Part shown: piece by piece, positions 51,179 to 60,103 of the stretch
Numbering within the stretch: the stretch's first letter is position 1
Layout of the letters: every line of letters starts with the position of its first letter
Assembly (NCBI RefSeq): GCF_016921115.1
Contig: NZ_JAFFZS010000020.1
Coordinates: 1 to 64,000, forward strand
Direction of reading: 5' to 3'
Origin: Streptomyces actuosus
GTDB lineage: Bacteria; Actinomycetota; Actinomycetes; Streptomycetales; Streptomycetaceae
Length of the DNA: 64,000 nt
Position numbers and translations under genes: made by a program
The notes under the pieces: model-generated
Told to the model about the DNA's origin: nothing
What the model saw: the letters and a program-made list of their open reading frames with translations, nothing else
Database searches by the model: none

Positions 51179-53398
51179 ATGGAGCGACTGGGGCCGGGGG
51201 AGCCGCAGAGGATCGGGGCGTACCGGCTGCTGGCGCGGCTGGGTGCGGGCGGCATGGGCGAGGTGTACCTGGCCCGGTCCGACCGGGGCCGCACGGTCGC
51301 CGTCAAACTGGTCCGCGAGGAACTCGCCGCGCAGGAGGAGTTCCGGGAGCGGTTCCGCCAGGAGGTGCGGGCCGCGCAGCGGGTCGGAGGCCACTGGACC
51401 GCGCCCGTGCTGGACGCCGACACCGAGGCGGCCGTGCCCTGGCTGGCCACCGGGTACGTCGCCGGGCCCAGCCTGCAGCAGGTCGTCGGCCACGACCACG
51501 GGGCCCTGCCCGAGCGCTCGGTGCGGATCCTGGCGGCCGGACTCGCCCACGCCCTGCAGGACATCCACGCCGCCGGCATCGTCCACCGCGACCTCAAGCC
51601 GTCCAACGTGCTCGTGACGATCGACGGTCCCCGGGTCATCGACTTCGGGATCGCGCGAGCCCTGGAGACGGTGACCGAGGGCGGCCTCACCCGTACCGGC
51701 TCGCTGGTCGGCTCGCCCGGTTTCATGGCTCCGGAGCAGGTGCGGGGCGACCGCATCACGCCCGCGTGCGACGTCTTCTGCCTCGGCTCGGTGCTCGCCT
51801 ACGCCGCCACGGGCCGGCTGCCCTTCGGCTCCGCCAACAGCGGCGTGCACGCCCTGATGTTCCGCATAGCCCAGGAGGAACCGGACCTGGAGGGCGTGCC
51901 GGAGGGCATCGCCGACCTGGTCCGCGACTGCCTCAAGAAGGACCCCGGTGCCCGCCCCGGTCTCGACCGCGTCCTGGAGCGGACGGGCGCCGACGACACC
52001 GTCTCCGACGGCCGCTCCCGCGACCCCTGGCTGCCGAGCGCCCTGGTGGCCCAGTTGGGGCGGCACGCCGTGCGGCTGCTGGACACGGAGGACCCGGAGG
52101 GGCCCGCGGCAGCGCCTGCGCCGTCCGCAGGTGGAGGCGTGCCCGCCGCCCCGCGGCAGGCCGCCCCCGCCGGCCCCGCCACGCCCGCTGCCCCGCCGGC
52201 GCCCATGGGACCGGCCGCAGCCGGCGCACCGGTCCGGCCGTCGGCCGCGGCGCCGGACCCGGGCCCGCCCGGGCAGCCGCCGGGGCACACGCCGACGACC
52301 GTCGCGGACCCGGGCGGAGCCCCGGGCGCGGGCCAGGAACCGCCCGTGCCGCCGCCCGCACACCCGCAGACCCCGTCGCCCCAGCAGGGGTACGGCTATC
52401 CCCAGCAGCCCCAGCAGCCCCAGCAGCCCCAGCAGCCCCAGCAGCCCCAGCAGGCGTACGGCTACCCCCAGCAGCCCCAGCAGCCGTACCCCGGGGCGGG
52501 GTACGCCCCGCCCGCGCACGGCCACCCCCAGCAGCCCGGCGGCTGGGCGACCGGCCTGCCTGCGATCCCGCAGCAGCCGTATCCGCAGCAGCCCCAGCAG
52601 CCGTACCCGCCCCAGCAGCCGTACGGCGCGGGTGGGGCGTCCCCGGCGACCGCCGGTCCGCCCTACGCCGGTCCGCCCTACGGCCCCGGGGGTCAGGTAC
52701 CCGGCGCCGGGGCCCCGCCCTACGGTGCCGGTGGCGGTCTCGGTTCCACGCCGCCCTACGGCCCGCCGCCGGTCGCGGCCACCACGGCCGCTCCACCCGG
52801 CGGCCCCGCGCCCTCGCCCGGGCGCAACACCCGCACCACCGCCCTCCTCGTCGTGATCGCCCTGGTCGTGGCGCTGGCCGCGGGCGGCGCCGTGTACGCG
52901 CTGATGCGGGGGAGCGAGACCCCCGCACCGAATCCGACGCCCCCCGCGGCGCCGACGCGGGCCGACACGTCCCCCTCGACCGAGCCGACGCCCACCGAGC
53001 CGTCCGCGTCGCCGTCCACCGAGTCCGCGTCGCCGCAGGCGGGCGCGGTCCCCGGGGGGTACGTGGGCACCTGGGCGACGACGATCGACAACGCCGGCGG
53101 CGCGAACCCACGCCGGCTCACGATCAGCCAGGGCCAGGTGGGCGACACGGTCCTCACCCTCGTCGCCGACGGTCCCGCAGGCACCGGCACCTACCACTGC
53201 GTGTTCGAGGCGAAGCTGACCCAACGCCCGCGTCCGCAAGGACCGTTGGAGATCGGTTCGTCGACGGTGACGACCGGGGAGCCGGCTTCGTCCTGTTCGC
53301 CGGGTGCCCCGACGACGGTCACGCTGCTGCCGGACGGGCGGCTGGAGCGGCTGAACACGAGCACCGGGGAGAAGTTGATCTACACCCGGCAGGGCTGA
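51179..53398 (+). CDS. membrane Ser/Thr protein kinase
   Basis: 739 aa from ATG 51179. Kinase domain residues ~12-270: LGAGGMGEVYLA, Lys43 in VAVKLV, H136-R137-D138 in IVHRDLKPSNVL, D155-FG. A ~280-residue Pro/Gln/Tyr-rich linker follows (with repeated PQQ and YGYPQQPQQ), then a membrane helix near 555-576 and an extracellular Thr/Pro/Ser linker plus a ~95-residue beta-rich domain with one Cys pair. This is a PASTA-less Hanks-type receptor kinase; signal unknown. Confidence 0.95.
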   Translation: MERLGPGEPQRIGAYRLLARLGAGGMGEVYLARSDRGRTVAVKLVREELAAQEEFRERFRQEVRAAQRVGGHWTAPVLDADTEAAVPWLATGYVAGPSLQQVVGHDHGALPERSVRILAAGLAHALQDIHAAGIVHRDLKPSNVLVTIDGPRVIDFGIARALETVTEGGLTRTGSLVGSPGFMAPEQVRGDRITPACDVFCLGSVLAYAATGRLPFGSANSGVHALMFRIAQEEPDLEGVPEGIADLVRDCLKKDPGARPGLDRVLERTGADDTVSDGRSRDPWLPSALVAQLGRHAVRLLDTEDPEGPAAAPAPSAGGGVPAAPRQAAPAGPATPAAPPAPMGPAAAGAPVRPSAAAPDPGPPGQPPGHTPTTVADPGGAPGAGQEPPVPPPAHPQTPSPQQGYGYPQQPQQPQQPQQPQQPQQAYGYPQQPQQPYPGAGYAPPAHGHPQQPGGWATGLPAIPQQPYPQQPQQPYPPQQPYGAGGASPATAGPPYAGPPYGPGGQVPGAGAPPYGAGGGLGSTPPYGPPPVAATTAAPPGGPAPSPGRNTRTTALLVVIALVVALAAGGAVYALMRGSETPAPNPTPPAAPTRADTSPSTEPTPTEPSASPSTESASPQAGAVPGGYVGTWATTIDNAGGANPRRLTISQGQVGDTVLTLVADGPAGTGTYHCVFEAKLTQRPRPQGPLEIGSSTVTTGEPASSCSPGAPTTVTLLPDGRLERLNTSTGEKLIYTRQG
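52401..52454 (+). repeat. 9-bp tandem repeat inside the kinase linker
   Basis: Six units of CCCAGCAGC (the last ends in G), coding Pro-Gln-Gln about six times. An in-frame run like this can change length by slippage. Confidence 0.7.
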
Positions 53399-53456
53399 GA
53401 CGGCCGGACGCGTCGGGTGACCGCGGCCGTCCGCATCCCCCGGGGGCGGATCGGGC

Positions 53457-54209
53457 TCAGCGCGGTTCCGGGGGACGCTGCCGGGGCATGTTGGGCCGCG
53501 CGCCGCCCGGCGGCACCGGAAAGCGACCGCCCGCGCCCGTGGTCTCCGACCGGGCGGCCCCGCCCGCGGCCACCGCCGAGTGGATCCCCATCGGCGTGGA
53601 ACCGGTGCGGAACTCCACCATCCAGTCCGTCGTCTCCGTCCGCACCAGTTCCGTCACGTCCTCCGAGAAGCGCCGCAGCACGCCGAGGCACCGCTCGGCG
53701 GCCTCACCGGCCGTCCCGTCCGTCGGCCCCAGCACCTCCCGCACGCTCTCCAAGGCCCAGTCGAACTGCAGCACCTGGAGCCGGCGCTGCACCGCCTGGG
53801 CGGTGGCGACGTCCCTTATCCACCCCGCCGTCACCCCGAAGAACCGGTCCACGCCCACACACGCCACGGCCAGCAGCAGTGCGAGATACCCCCAGGGGGC
53901 GACCCCGCCCATGACACCGGTGAGATCCAGCAGCGGCAGCGCCGCCGCCGACACCGCGCCCGCGGCCGCCCCCGACCGCAGCATGCGCGCCCCGCGCCGC
54001 TTCCACACCCGGTCCGTCAGGTACCAGGCCGCCGTCTCCAGCGCGCCGCGCTCCACCCAGCGATACAGGTCGTCAAGGCGCTGGGCGGGGTCCCCCCAGT
54101 CGCCGAGCGGGAACGCCCGCCCGGTCAGGTCACCCGGCCGCAGGTCCGCCCCGCCCTCTCCCCGCCCGTCCTGCGGCGGACCCTCGGGCTGCATCTCCGG
54201 CTGACCCAC
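53457..54209 (-). CDS. SLATT-domain membrane protein
   Basis: 250 aa. Helical N-terminus with RLDDLYRWVERGALETAAWYLTDRVWKRRGAR, then two membrane helices (residues ~80-102 and ~105-122), then a long cytosolic helical tail (VQRRLQVLQFDWALESV) and disordered end. SLATT proteins are proposed pore-formers linked to nucleotide-signal systems; no SLOG partner is next to it here. Gene is conserved between the kinase and YbaB genes in Streptomyces, so it may have a housekeeping role. Confidence 0.8.
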   Translation of the reverse strand: MGQPEMQPEGPPQDGRGEGGADLRPGDLTGRAFPLGDWGDPAQRLDDLYRWVERGALETAAWYLTDRVWKRRGARMLRSGAAAGAVSAAALPLLDLTGVMGGVAPWGYLALLLAVACVGVDRFFGVTAGWIRDVATAQAVQRRLQVLQFDWALESVREVLGPTDGTAGEAAERCLGVLRRFSEDVTELVRTETTDWMVEFRTGSTPMGIHSAVAAGGAARSETTGAGGRFPVPPGGARPNMPRQRPPEPR

Positions 54210-54232
54210 CCGGCACTCCCTAATGACGAACG

Positions 54233-54247
54233 GTCACATTCTGTGAC
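54233..54247. promoter_or_regulatory. 15-bp palindrome in the SLATT-YbaB gap
   Basis: GTCACA-TTC-TGTGAC, perfect arms, 24 bp before the SLATT start. Possible operator. Confidence 0.35.
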
Positions 54248-54491
54248 ACATGATGCTGACGTGTGCTCTGAGCCGGACCCTTCCTACCGCCCAATGGGTG
54301 GCGAAGAGACCGGTTTCCTCACCTTTCCGCCCGGAAGTGGGTCTTGATCAGGTATAGACCGCGCAATCGACTCACTCGAAAGAGTGCTGCGGCGACGCCG
54401 GTGCAGACCACGTAGGCTCGTGCCAGGCGGACCGGGACGAGGTCCGTGACGGCTTGACGACAGCTGACGACAGCACGACAGGAGCTGATCC

Positions 54492-54836
54492 GTGATCCCC
54501 GGTGGTGGCCAGCCGAACATGCAGCAGCTGCTCCAGCAGGCCCAGAAGATGCAGCAGGACCTGGCCAGGGCCCAGGAGGAACTGGCGCAGACCGAGGTCG
54601 AGGGCCAGGCCGGCGGCGGCCTGGTGCGGGCGACGGTCACGGGCGCCGGCGAGCTGCGCGCACTGAAGATCGACCCGAAGGCGGTGGACCCCGAGGACAC
54701 CGAGACCCTCGCCGATCTGGTCGTCGCGGCCGTCCAGGCGGCCAACGAGAACGCGCAGACCCTCCAGCAGCAGAAGCTGGGCCCGCTCGCCCAGGGACTG
54801 GGCGGCGGCAGCGGTATTCCCGGTCTGCCTTTCTAA
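54492..54836 (+). CDS. YbaB/EbfC family nucleoid-associated protein
   Basis: 114 aa from GTG 54492. MQQLLQQAQKMQQDLARAQEELAQ is the family's N-terminal helix; VRATVTGAGELRALKIDPKAVDPED is its beta core. Small dimeric DNA-binding protein, nearly always beside recR, as here (59 bp upstream). Confidence 0.95.
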   Translation: MIPGGGQPNMQQLLQQAQKMQQDLARAQEELAQTEVEGQAGGGLVRATVTGAGELRALKIDPKAVDPEDTETLADLVVAAVQAANENAQTLQQQKLGPLAQGLGGGSGIPGLPF

Positions 54837-54895
54837 GACAGGCGGGCGGCATCTACCGTACGTAGAGAAGCAGAACGAGGAAGGACGGCAGTCCG

Positions 54896-55495
54896 TTGTA
54901 CGAAGGCGTGGTGCAGGACCTCATCGACGAGCTGGGGCGGCTGCCCGGCGTCGGTCCCAAGAGCGCGCAGCGGATCGCCTTCCACATCCTCCAGGCGGAG
55001 CCGACGGACGTCCGGCGCCTCGCCCAGGCCCTGCTCGAAGTGAAGGCGAAGGTCCGCTTCTGCGCCGTCTGCGGCAACGTGGCGCAGGAGGAGCAGTGCG
55101 CCGTGTGCCGCGACCCCCGCCGAGACGTGTCGGTCATCTGCGTCGTCGAGGAGCCCAAGGACGTCGTCGCGATCGAGCGCACCCGCGAGTTCCGGGGCCG
55201 GTACCACGTGCTGGGCGGAGCGATCAGCCCGATCGAGGGCGTGGGACCCGACGACCTGCGTATACGAGAACTTCTCGCGCGGTTGGCCGACGGGACGGTC
55301 ACGGAGCTGATCCTGGCCACCGATCCGAATCTCGAGGGCGAGGCCACGGCCACGTACCTCGCACGCATGATCAAGCCCATGGGCCTGAAGGTCACCCGCC
55401 TGGCCAGCGGCCTCCCGGTGGGTGGCGACCTGGAATACGCGGACGAGGTCACCCTCGGCCGCGCCTTCGAGGGGAGACGACTCCTAGATGTCTGA
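54896..55495 (+). CDS. recR: recombination protein RecR
   Basis: 199 aa from TTG 54896. Helix-hairpin-helix LGRLPGVGPKSAQR, C4 zinc finger CAVCGNVAQEEQCAVC, Toprim domain (VICVVEEPKDVVAIE, ILATDPNLEGEATATYLA). It acts with RecF/RecO in gap repair. Overlaps the DUF5063 gene by 8 bp. Confidence 0.97.
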   Translation: MYEGVVQDLIDELGRLPGVGPKSAQRIAFHILQAEPTDVRRLAQALLEVKAKVRFCAVCGNVAQEEQCAVCRDPRRDVSVICVVEEPKDVVAIERTREFRGRYHVLGGAISPIEGVGPDDLRIRELLARLADGTVTELILATDPNLEGEATATYLARMIKPMGLKVTRLASGLPVGGDLEYADEVTLGRAFEGRRLLDV

Positions 55496-56147
55496 CGCCA
55501 CGCTGCATGCGACCGGGCACAACCCGGACGACTTCGCGGTCCAGATCGCGGACCAGGTGGAGAGCTTCCTGGTGGCCGTCACGGAGGTCGCCAAGGGCGA
55601 CGAGCCGGCCTCGGCGGTCCCCTTCCTCCTCCTTGAGGTCTCCCAGCTGCTGCTGGCCGGCGGTCGCCTGGGCGCGCACGAGGACGTCGTTCCCGACGAG
55701 CGCTACGAGCCCGACCCCGGCCCGGAGCCGGACGCCGACGGGCTGCGCGAGAACCTGGCCCGCCTGCTGGAGCCGATCGACGTCTACTCCGAGGTCTTCG
55801 ACCCCTACGAGCCCCGCAAGGCGCCCGTCCCGGCCCGCATCTCCGACGACCTGGCCGACGTCATCACCGACCTGCGCCACGGCATGGCCCACTACCGCGC
55901 CGGCCGGACCAGCGAGGCCCTGTGGTGGTGGCAGTTCTCGTACTTCTCCAACTGGGGCTCGACCGCGTCCGCGACCCTGCGCGCCCTCCACTCGATCCTC
56001 GCCCACGTCCGGCTGAACCAGCCCCTCCAGGAGTTGGACGGGCTGGACACCGACCAGGGCATGGGGGACGAGACCCTGGAGTTCGAGGCGGGCGAGGTCA
56101 TGGCCCAGGAGATCGCGGGTCCGCTGGGCATGAAGCAGGCGGACTGA
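55488..56147 (+). CDS. DUF5063 family protein
   Basis: 219 aa from ATG 55488. Helical; acidic; RHGMAHYRAGRTSEALWWWQFSYFSNWG is the conserved block. Translation is coupled to recR. Function unknown; the constant recR neighbourhood suggests a link to DNA metabolism, unproven. Confidence 0.9.
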   Translation: MSDATLHATGHNPDDFAVQIADQVESFLVAVTEVAKGDEPASAVPFLLLEVSQLLLAGGRLGAHEDVVPDERYEPDPGPEPDADGLRENLARLLEPIDVYSEVFDPYEPRKAPVPARISDDLADVITDLRHGMAHYRAGRTSEALWWWQFSYFSNWGSTASATLRALHSILAHVRLNQPLQELDGLDTDQGMGDETLEFEAGEVMAQEIAGPLGMKQAD

Positions 56148-56721
56148 CCCCGCTGCGGCGGACGACGGTCCGCGGTGCCGGGACCGGCACCCGGGGCGGG
56201 GGGCGTGTCCTCAAGGCCGGGCGGATCGGTTCTTCTCCCCGGCTGCCGTGTTCCGGACAGTGAGGCTCGTGCGCCCCGTCGGCCTGCCGCCGCCTCCGAG
56301 TCGCCCGCGTGCCGGTGCCGTGCCGGGGCTCGGGAGTTCCGGGCGACCCCGCGTCGTGCGCCGTGGGGGAAGCCCCCCGGGGCGACGCGATCTTCCGGGG
56401 GTGTGACCGGGGCGGCGGCCCCGCAGGTCGCGGCGCCCTGCGCGTCCGGAGTGCCCCGCAGGCCGCCGCCGTGGTCGTCCCCCTTGCTGCCGCCGGGGTG
56501 CGACGGCCGGTTCCGCCCCCCGAACATGTGACCCGACCCACATTCCCGCGTGCCCTCCCGCCCCTTGGGCATGAGCCCTCTGGACGCGAGCGGCCGGAGC
56601 GGCCCCGGGGTATCTCACCATGCGATATCGCGGGGGGTGATTTCGGACGCTCGATAGACTGAACCGACCGCAGTGCACCGTCGTACATGCGGAAAGAACA
56701 CAAACGGAGCGAGGAGCGCAC
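56148..56721. other. intergenic region before lysC
   Basis: 574 bp without a convincing gene on either strand. A possible -10 box (TAGACT) lies near 56654, about 65 bp before the lysC start. No riboswitch structure recognised. Confidence 0.5.
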
Positions 56722-57999
56722 GTGGGCCTTGTCGTGCAGAAGTACGGAGGCTCCTCCGTAGCCGATGCCGAGGGCATCAAGCGCGTCGCCAAGCGGATCG
56801 TGGAAGCCAAGAAGAACGGCCACCAGGTCGTCGCCGTGGTTTCCGCGATGGGCGACACGACGGACGAGCTGATCGATCTCGCCGAGCAGGTTTCCCCGAT
56901 CCCTGCCGGGCGTGAGCTCGACATGCTGCTGACCGCCGGAGAGCGGATCTCCATGGCACTTCTGGCCATGGCGATCAAGAACCTTGGGCACAGCGCCCAG
57001 TCGTTCACCGGCAGCCAGGCAGGTGTCATCACCGACTCGGTCCACAACAAAGCGCGGATCATCGACGTGACGCCGGGCCGCATCCGCGACTCGCTGGACG
57101 GGGGCAACATCGCCATCGTCGCCGGCTTCCAGGGCGTCAGCCAGGACAGCAAGGACATCACCACCCTCGGGCGCGGTGGGTCCGACACCACGGCCGTGGC
57201 GCTGGCCGCCGCGCTCGACGCCGAGGTCTGCGAGATCTACACCGACGTCGACGGCGTGTTCACCGCCGACCCGCGCGTGGTGAAGAAGGCTCGGAAGATC
57301 GACTGGATCCAGTTCGAGGACATGCTCGAACTGGCCGCGTCCGGGTCCAAGGTGCTGCTCCACCGGTGTGTGGAGTACGCCCGCCGCTACAACATCCCGA
57401 TCCACGTCCGCTCCAGCTTCAGCGGGCTGCAGGGCACGTGGGTCAGCAACGAGCCGATTCAGCAAGGGGAGAAGAAGGTGGAGCAGGCCATCATCTCCGG
57501 TGTCGCACACGACACCTCCGAGGCCAAGATCACGGTCGTCGGTGTGCCGGACAAGCCGGGCGAGGCCGCGTCCATCTTCCGGACCATCGCCGACGCCGAG
57601 ATCAACATCGACATGGTCGTGCAGAACGTGTCCGCCGCGTCCACCGGACTGACGGACATCTCCTTCACCCTGCCGAAGACCGAGGGCCGCAAGGCCATCG
57701 ACGCGCTGGAGAAGAACAAGGGCGGCATCGGCTTCGACTCGCTGCGCTACGACGACCAGATCGGCAAGATCTCGCTGGTGGGCGCCGGGATGAAGACCAA
57801 CCCCGGTGTCACCGCGGACTTCTTCACCGCGCTGTCCGACGCGGGCGTGAACATCGAGCTCATCTCGACCTCCGAGATCCGCATCTCGGTCGTGACGCGC
57901 GCCGACGACGTCACGGAGGCCGTCCGGGCCGTGCACACCGCCTTCGGGCTGGACTCCGACACCGACGAGGCCGTCGTCTACGGAGGCACCGGGCGATGA
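56722..57999 (+). CDS. lysC: aspartokinase (alpha subunit)
   Basis: 425 aa from GTG 56722. QKYGGSSVADAEGIKRVA, GRGGSDTTAVALAAAL, ITCleavage-free YTDVDGVFTADPR, and two C-terminal ACT domains (VGVPDKPGEAASIFR, VGAGMKTNPGVTADFF) for lysine/threonine feedback. Phosphorylates aspartate at the head of the Lys/Met/Thr pathway; asd follows 28 bp later. Confidence 0.97.
   Translation: MGLVVQKYGGSSVADAEGIKRVAKRIVEAKKNGHQVVAVVSAMGDTTDELIDLAEQVSPIPAGRELDMLLTAGERISMALLAMAIKNLGHSAQSFTGSQAGVITDSVHNKARIIDVTPGRIRDSLDGGNIAIVAGFQGVSQDSKDITTLGRGGSDTTAVALAAALDAEVCEIYTDVDGVFTADPRVVKKARKIDWIQFEDMLELAASGSKVLLHRCVEYARRYNIPIHVRSSFSGLQGTWVSNEPIQQGEKKVEQAIISGVAHDTSEAKITVVGVPDKPGEAASIFRTIADAEINIDMVVQNVSAASTGLTDISFTLPKTEGRKAIDALEKNKGGIGFDSLRYDDQIGKISLVGAGMKTNPGVTADFFTALSDAGVNIELISTSEIRISVVTRADDVTEAVRAVHTAFGLDSDTDEAVVYGGTGR
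57478..57999 (+). CDS. lysC: probable internal start giving aspartokinase beta subunit
   Basis: In-frame GTG at 57478, residue 253 of the alpha chain, preceded by AAGGGGAGAAGAAG. It would give 173 aa, VEQAIISGVAHDTSEAK onward, holding both ACT domains. In Corynebacterium and other actinobacteria lysC is known to make an alpha2-beta2 enzyme by just such an internal start at almost the same place. Confidence 0.7.
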   Translation: MEQAIISGVAHDTSEAKITVVGVPDKPGEAASIFRTIADAEINIDMVVQNVSAASTGLTDISFTLPKTEGRKAIDALEKNKGGIGFDSLRYDDQIGKISLVGAGMKTNPGVTADFFTALSDAGVNIELISTSEIRISVVTRADDVTEAVRAVHTAFGLDSDTDEAVVYGGTGR

Positions 58000-58027
58000 C
58001 CGCCCGACGTCACGGAGGCGCACGGCG

Positions 58028-59080
58028 ATGAAGGGCCGACCGACGCTCGCGGTCGTGGGGGCGACCGGGGCCGTCGGCGCTGTCATGCTCCAGATCCTGT
58101 CCCAGCGGGCGGACGTCTGGGGCGAGATCCGTCTGATCGCCTCGCCGCGCTCGGCCGGCCGCAAGCTGTCCGTGCGCGGTGAGGAGGTCGAGGTGGCGGC
58201 GCTCGACGAAGCCGCCTTCGACGGCGTCGACGTCGCCATGTTCGACGTGCCCGACGACGTCTCCGCCCGGTGGGCACCCGTCGCCGCGGCCAAGGGCGTC
58301 GTGGTGGTCGACAACTCCGCGGCCTTCCGGATGGATCCGGACGTGCCGCTGGTGGTGCCCGAGGTCAACGCGCACACCGTGCGGAACCGGCCGCGCGGGA
58401 TCGTCGCCAACCCCAACTGCACGACGCTGTCGATGATCGTCGCCCTGGGCGCGCTGCACGCCGAGTACGGGCTGCGCGAGCTGGTGGTGTCGTCGTACCA
58501 GGCGGTCAGCGGGTCCGGCCGGGCCGGGATCGACACGCTGCGGGAGCAGTTGTCCCTCGTCGCAGGTACCGAGCTGGGGACCGGCCCGGGCGACGTGCGG
58601 CGGGCGGTCGGTGACCGGACGGGGCCGTTCCCGGAGCCGGTCGCGCTGAACGTGGTGCCGTGGGCCGGGTCGCTGCGCGAGGACGGCTGGTCGTCGGAGG
58701 AGATGACGGTGCGGGACGAGTCCCGCAAGATCCTCGGGCTGCCGCAGCTGCCCGTCGCCGTCACCTGTGTGCGGGTGCCGGTCGTCACCACGCACTCGAT
58801 GACGGTGCACGCCCGCTTCCAGGGCGAGGTCACCGTCGACGGCGCGCAGGAGATCCTCGCCACCGCGCCCGGTGTCGTGCTGTTCGACAACCCGGCCGCC
58901 GGTGAGTTCCCCACGCCCGCCGACGCGGTGGGCACCGACCCGACCTGGGTGGGGCGGGTGCGCCGGACACTGGACGACCCGACGGCGCTGGAGCTGTTCG
59001 TGTGCGGCGACAACCTGCGCAAGGGGGCCGCGCTGAACACCGCGCAGATCGCGGAACTGGTGGCGGAGGAGTTGGCGTAG
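58028..59080 (+). CDS. asd: aspartate-semialdehyde dehydrogenase
   Basis: 350 aa. NADP fold VVGATGAVGAVMLQIL, catalytic Cys131 in ANPNCTTLSM, substrate loop VSSYQAVSGSGRAG, and late VTCVRVPVVTTHS with the active His. It reduces aspartyl phosphate made by lysC; the two form an operon. Confidence 0.97.
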   Translation: MKGRPTLAVVGATGAVGAVMLQILSQRADVWGEIRLIASPRSAGRKLSVRGEEVEVAALDEAAFDGVDVAMFDVPDDVSARWAPVAAAKGVVVVDNSAAFRMDPDVPLVVPEVNAHTVRNRPRGIVANPNCTTLSMIVALGALHAEYGLRELVVSSYQAVSGSGRAGIDTLREQLSLVAGTELGTGPGDVRRAVGDRTGPFPEPVALNVVPWAGSLREDGWSSEEMTVRDESRKILGLPQLPVAVTCVRVPVVTTHSMTVHARFQGEVTVDGAQEILATAPGVVLFDNPAAGEFPTPADAVGTDPTWVGRVRRTLDDPTALELFVCGDNLRKGAALNTAQIAELVAEELA

Positions 59081-59425
59081 GGCCCTTCCGCGGCGGGAAA
59101 TCGAGTGTCTCTCCCGCGGTCCGTTTATAAGATCTGCATGATTGATGTGATCAGGGCAATGGTCCGGACCACTTGAGTACCGCCCCGGGGCGGCCGAAGA
59201 TTTTCCTCCCCGCCCTCCGCAACCGCGCGGAGTGCGGGGAGCGTCTTTGCGGTGGCCCTGTGCTGGGGCGGAGGTGACGCGTGTCATCCGGGACGTGGGG
59301 ACGGCCTGGAGCGGGCGTGGGGACGCCCGTTCGTTCGGACTTAGGGGAAGAGCGGGACTCATGGTCGGCGCAGAAGTGACGCCCGGCACGTACAACCCCG
59401 ACGGGGGGAAGCGTGTCCAACTGGC
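59081..59425. other. intergenic region after asd
   Basis: 345 bp. Contains the terminator at 59206-59241 and the promoter region of the sigma gene; no gene seen. Confidence 0.5.
59206..59241 (+). terminator. asd operon terminator
   Basis: Outer arms CTCCCCGC (59206-59213) and GCGGGGAG (59234-59241) with an inner CTCCGC/GCGGAG stem. It lies 125 bp after asd. Confidence 0.6.
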
Positions 59426-60103
59426 GTGGCACAGGTACTCGACTTCACTGCGGCGGCGCGCGGGACGGCCTCGCGGCCCCCGTCCGCGGGCGGCCGCCGA
59501 TCCCGCAGGCCAGGTGCGCCCGGCGGCATGCCGGTGATCGCGCCCATGCCCGCAGCGCGGCCCGCCCGCATACCCAGTCAGCGCGACGGAGCCGGACGGA
59601 CCGCGGCCGCCGGCACCACCGTCGACCATCTCACCGAGACCTACCGCGCCCACTACCGCTCGCTGCTGGGCCTCGCCGCCCTCCTCCTCGACGACACCGC
59701 CTCCTGCGAGGACGTCGTGCAGGAGGCCTTCATCCGCGTGCACTCGGCACGCAAGCGGGTCCGCGACCCCGAGAAGACGCTCGCCTATCTGCGTCAGACG
59801 GTGGTCAACCTCTCCCGCTCGGCGCTGCGCCGACGCATCCTCGGCCTGAAGCTGCTGTCCAAGCCCATGCCGGACATGGCCAGCGCGGAGGAGGGCGCCT
59901 ACGACCTGCTGGAGCGCGACTCGCTGATCAAGGCGATGAAAGGGCTCCAGCGCCGGCAGCGCGAGGTGCTCGTGCTGCGCTACTTCGCGGACATGACCGA
60001 GGCCCAGGTCGCCGAGACGCTCGGCATCTCGCTGGGCTCGGTCAAGGCGTACGGCTCGCGTGGCATCGCCGCGCTGCGCAAGGCGATGGAGGCCCGGGCA
60101 TGA
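59426..60103 (+). CDS. SigE-family ECF sigma factor
   Basis: 225 aa from GTG 59426. A ~65-residue disordered Ala/Pro leader, then region 2 (YRAHYRSLLGLAALLLDD, CEDVVQEAFIRVHSA) and region 4 (LQRRQREVLVLRYFADMTEAQVAETLGISLGSVKAYGSRG). Group SigE-type of Streptomyces. It overlaps the downstream membrane-protein gene by 4 bp, the usual arrangement of sigma factor and regulator. Confidence 0.93.
   Translation: MAQVLDFTAAARGTASRPPSAGGRRSRRPGAPGGMPVIAPMPAARPARIPSQRDGAGRTAAAGTTVDHLTETYRAHYRSLLGLAALLLDDTASCEDVVQEAFIRVHSARKRVRDPEKTLAYLRQTVVNLSRSALRRRILGLKLLSKPMPDMASAEEGAYDLLERDSLIKAMKGLQRRQREVLVLRYFADMTEAQVAETLGISLGSVKAYGSRGIAALRKAMEARA

Noticed and set aside
52401..52454. CRISPR-like direct repeats
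   Set aside because: 9-bp units without spacers, in frame inside a kinase gene. No CRISPR array is present in the window.
54233..54247. Crp-type binding site upstream of YbaB
   Set aside because: The palindrome has GTCACA...TGTGAC, the reverse order of the usual TGTGA...TCACA Crp site, so I list it only as a generic palindrome.
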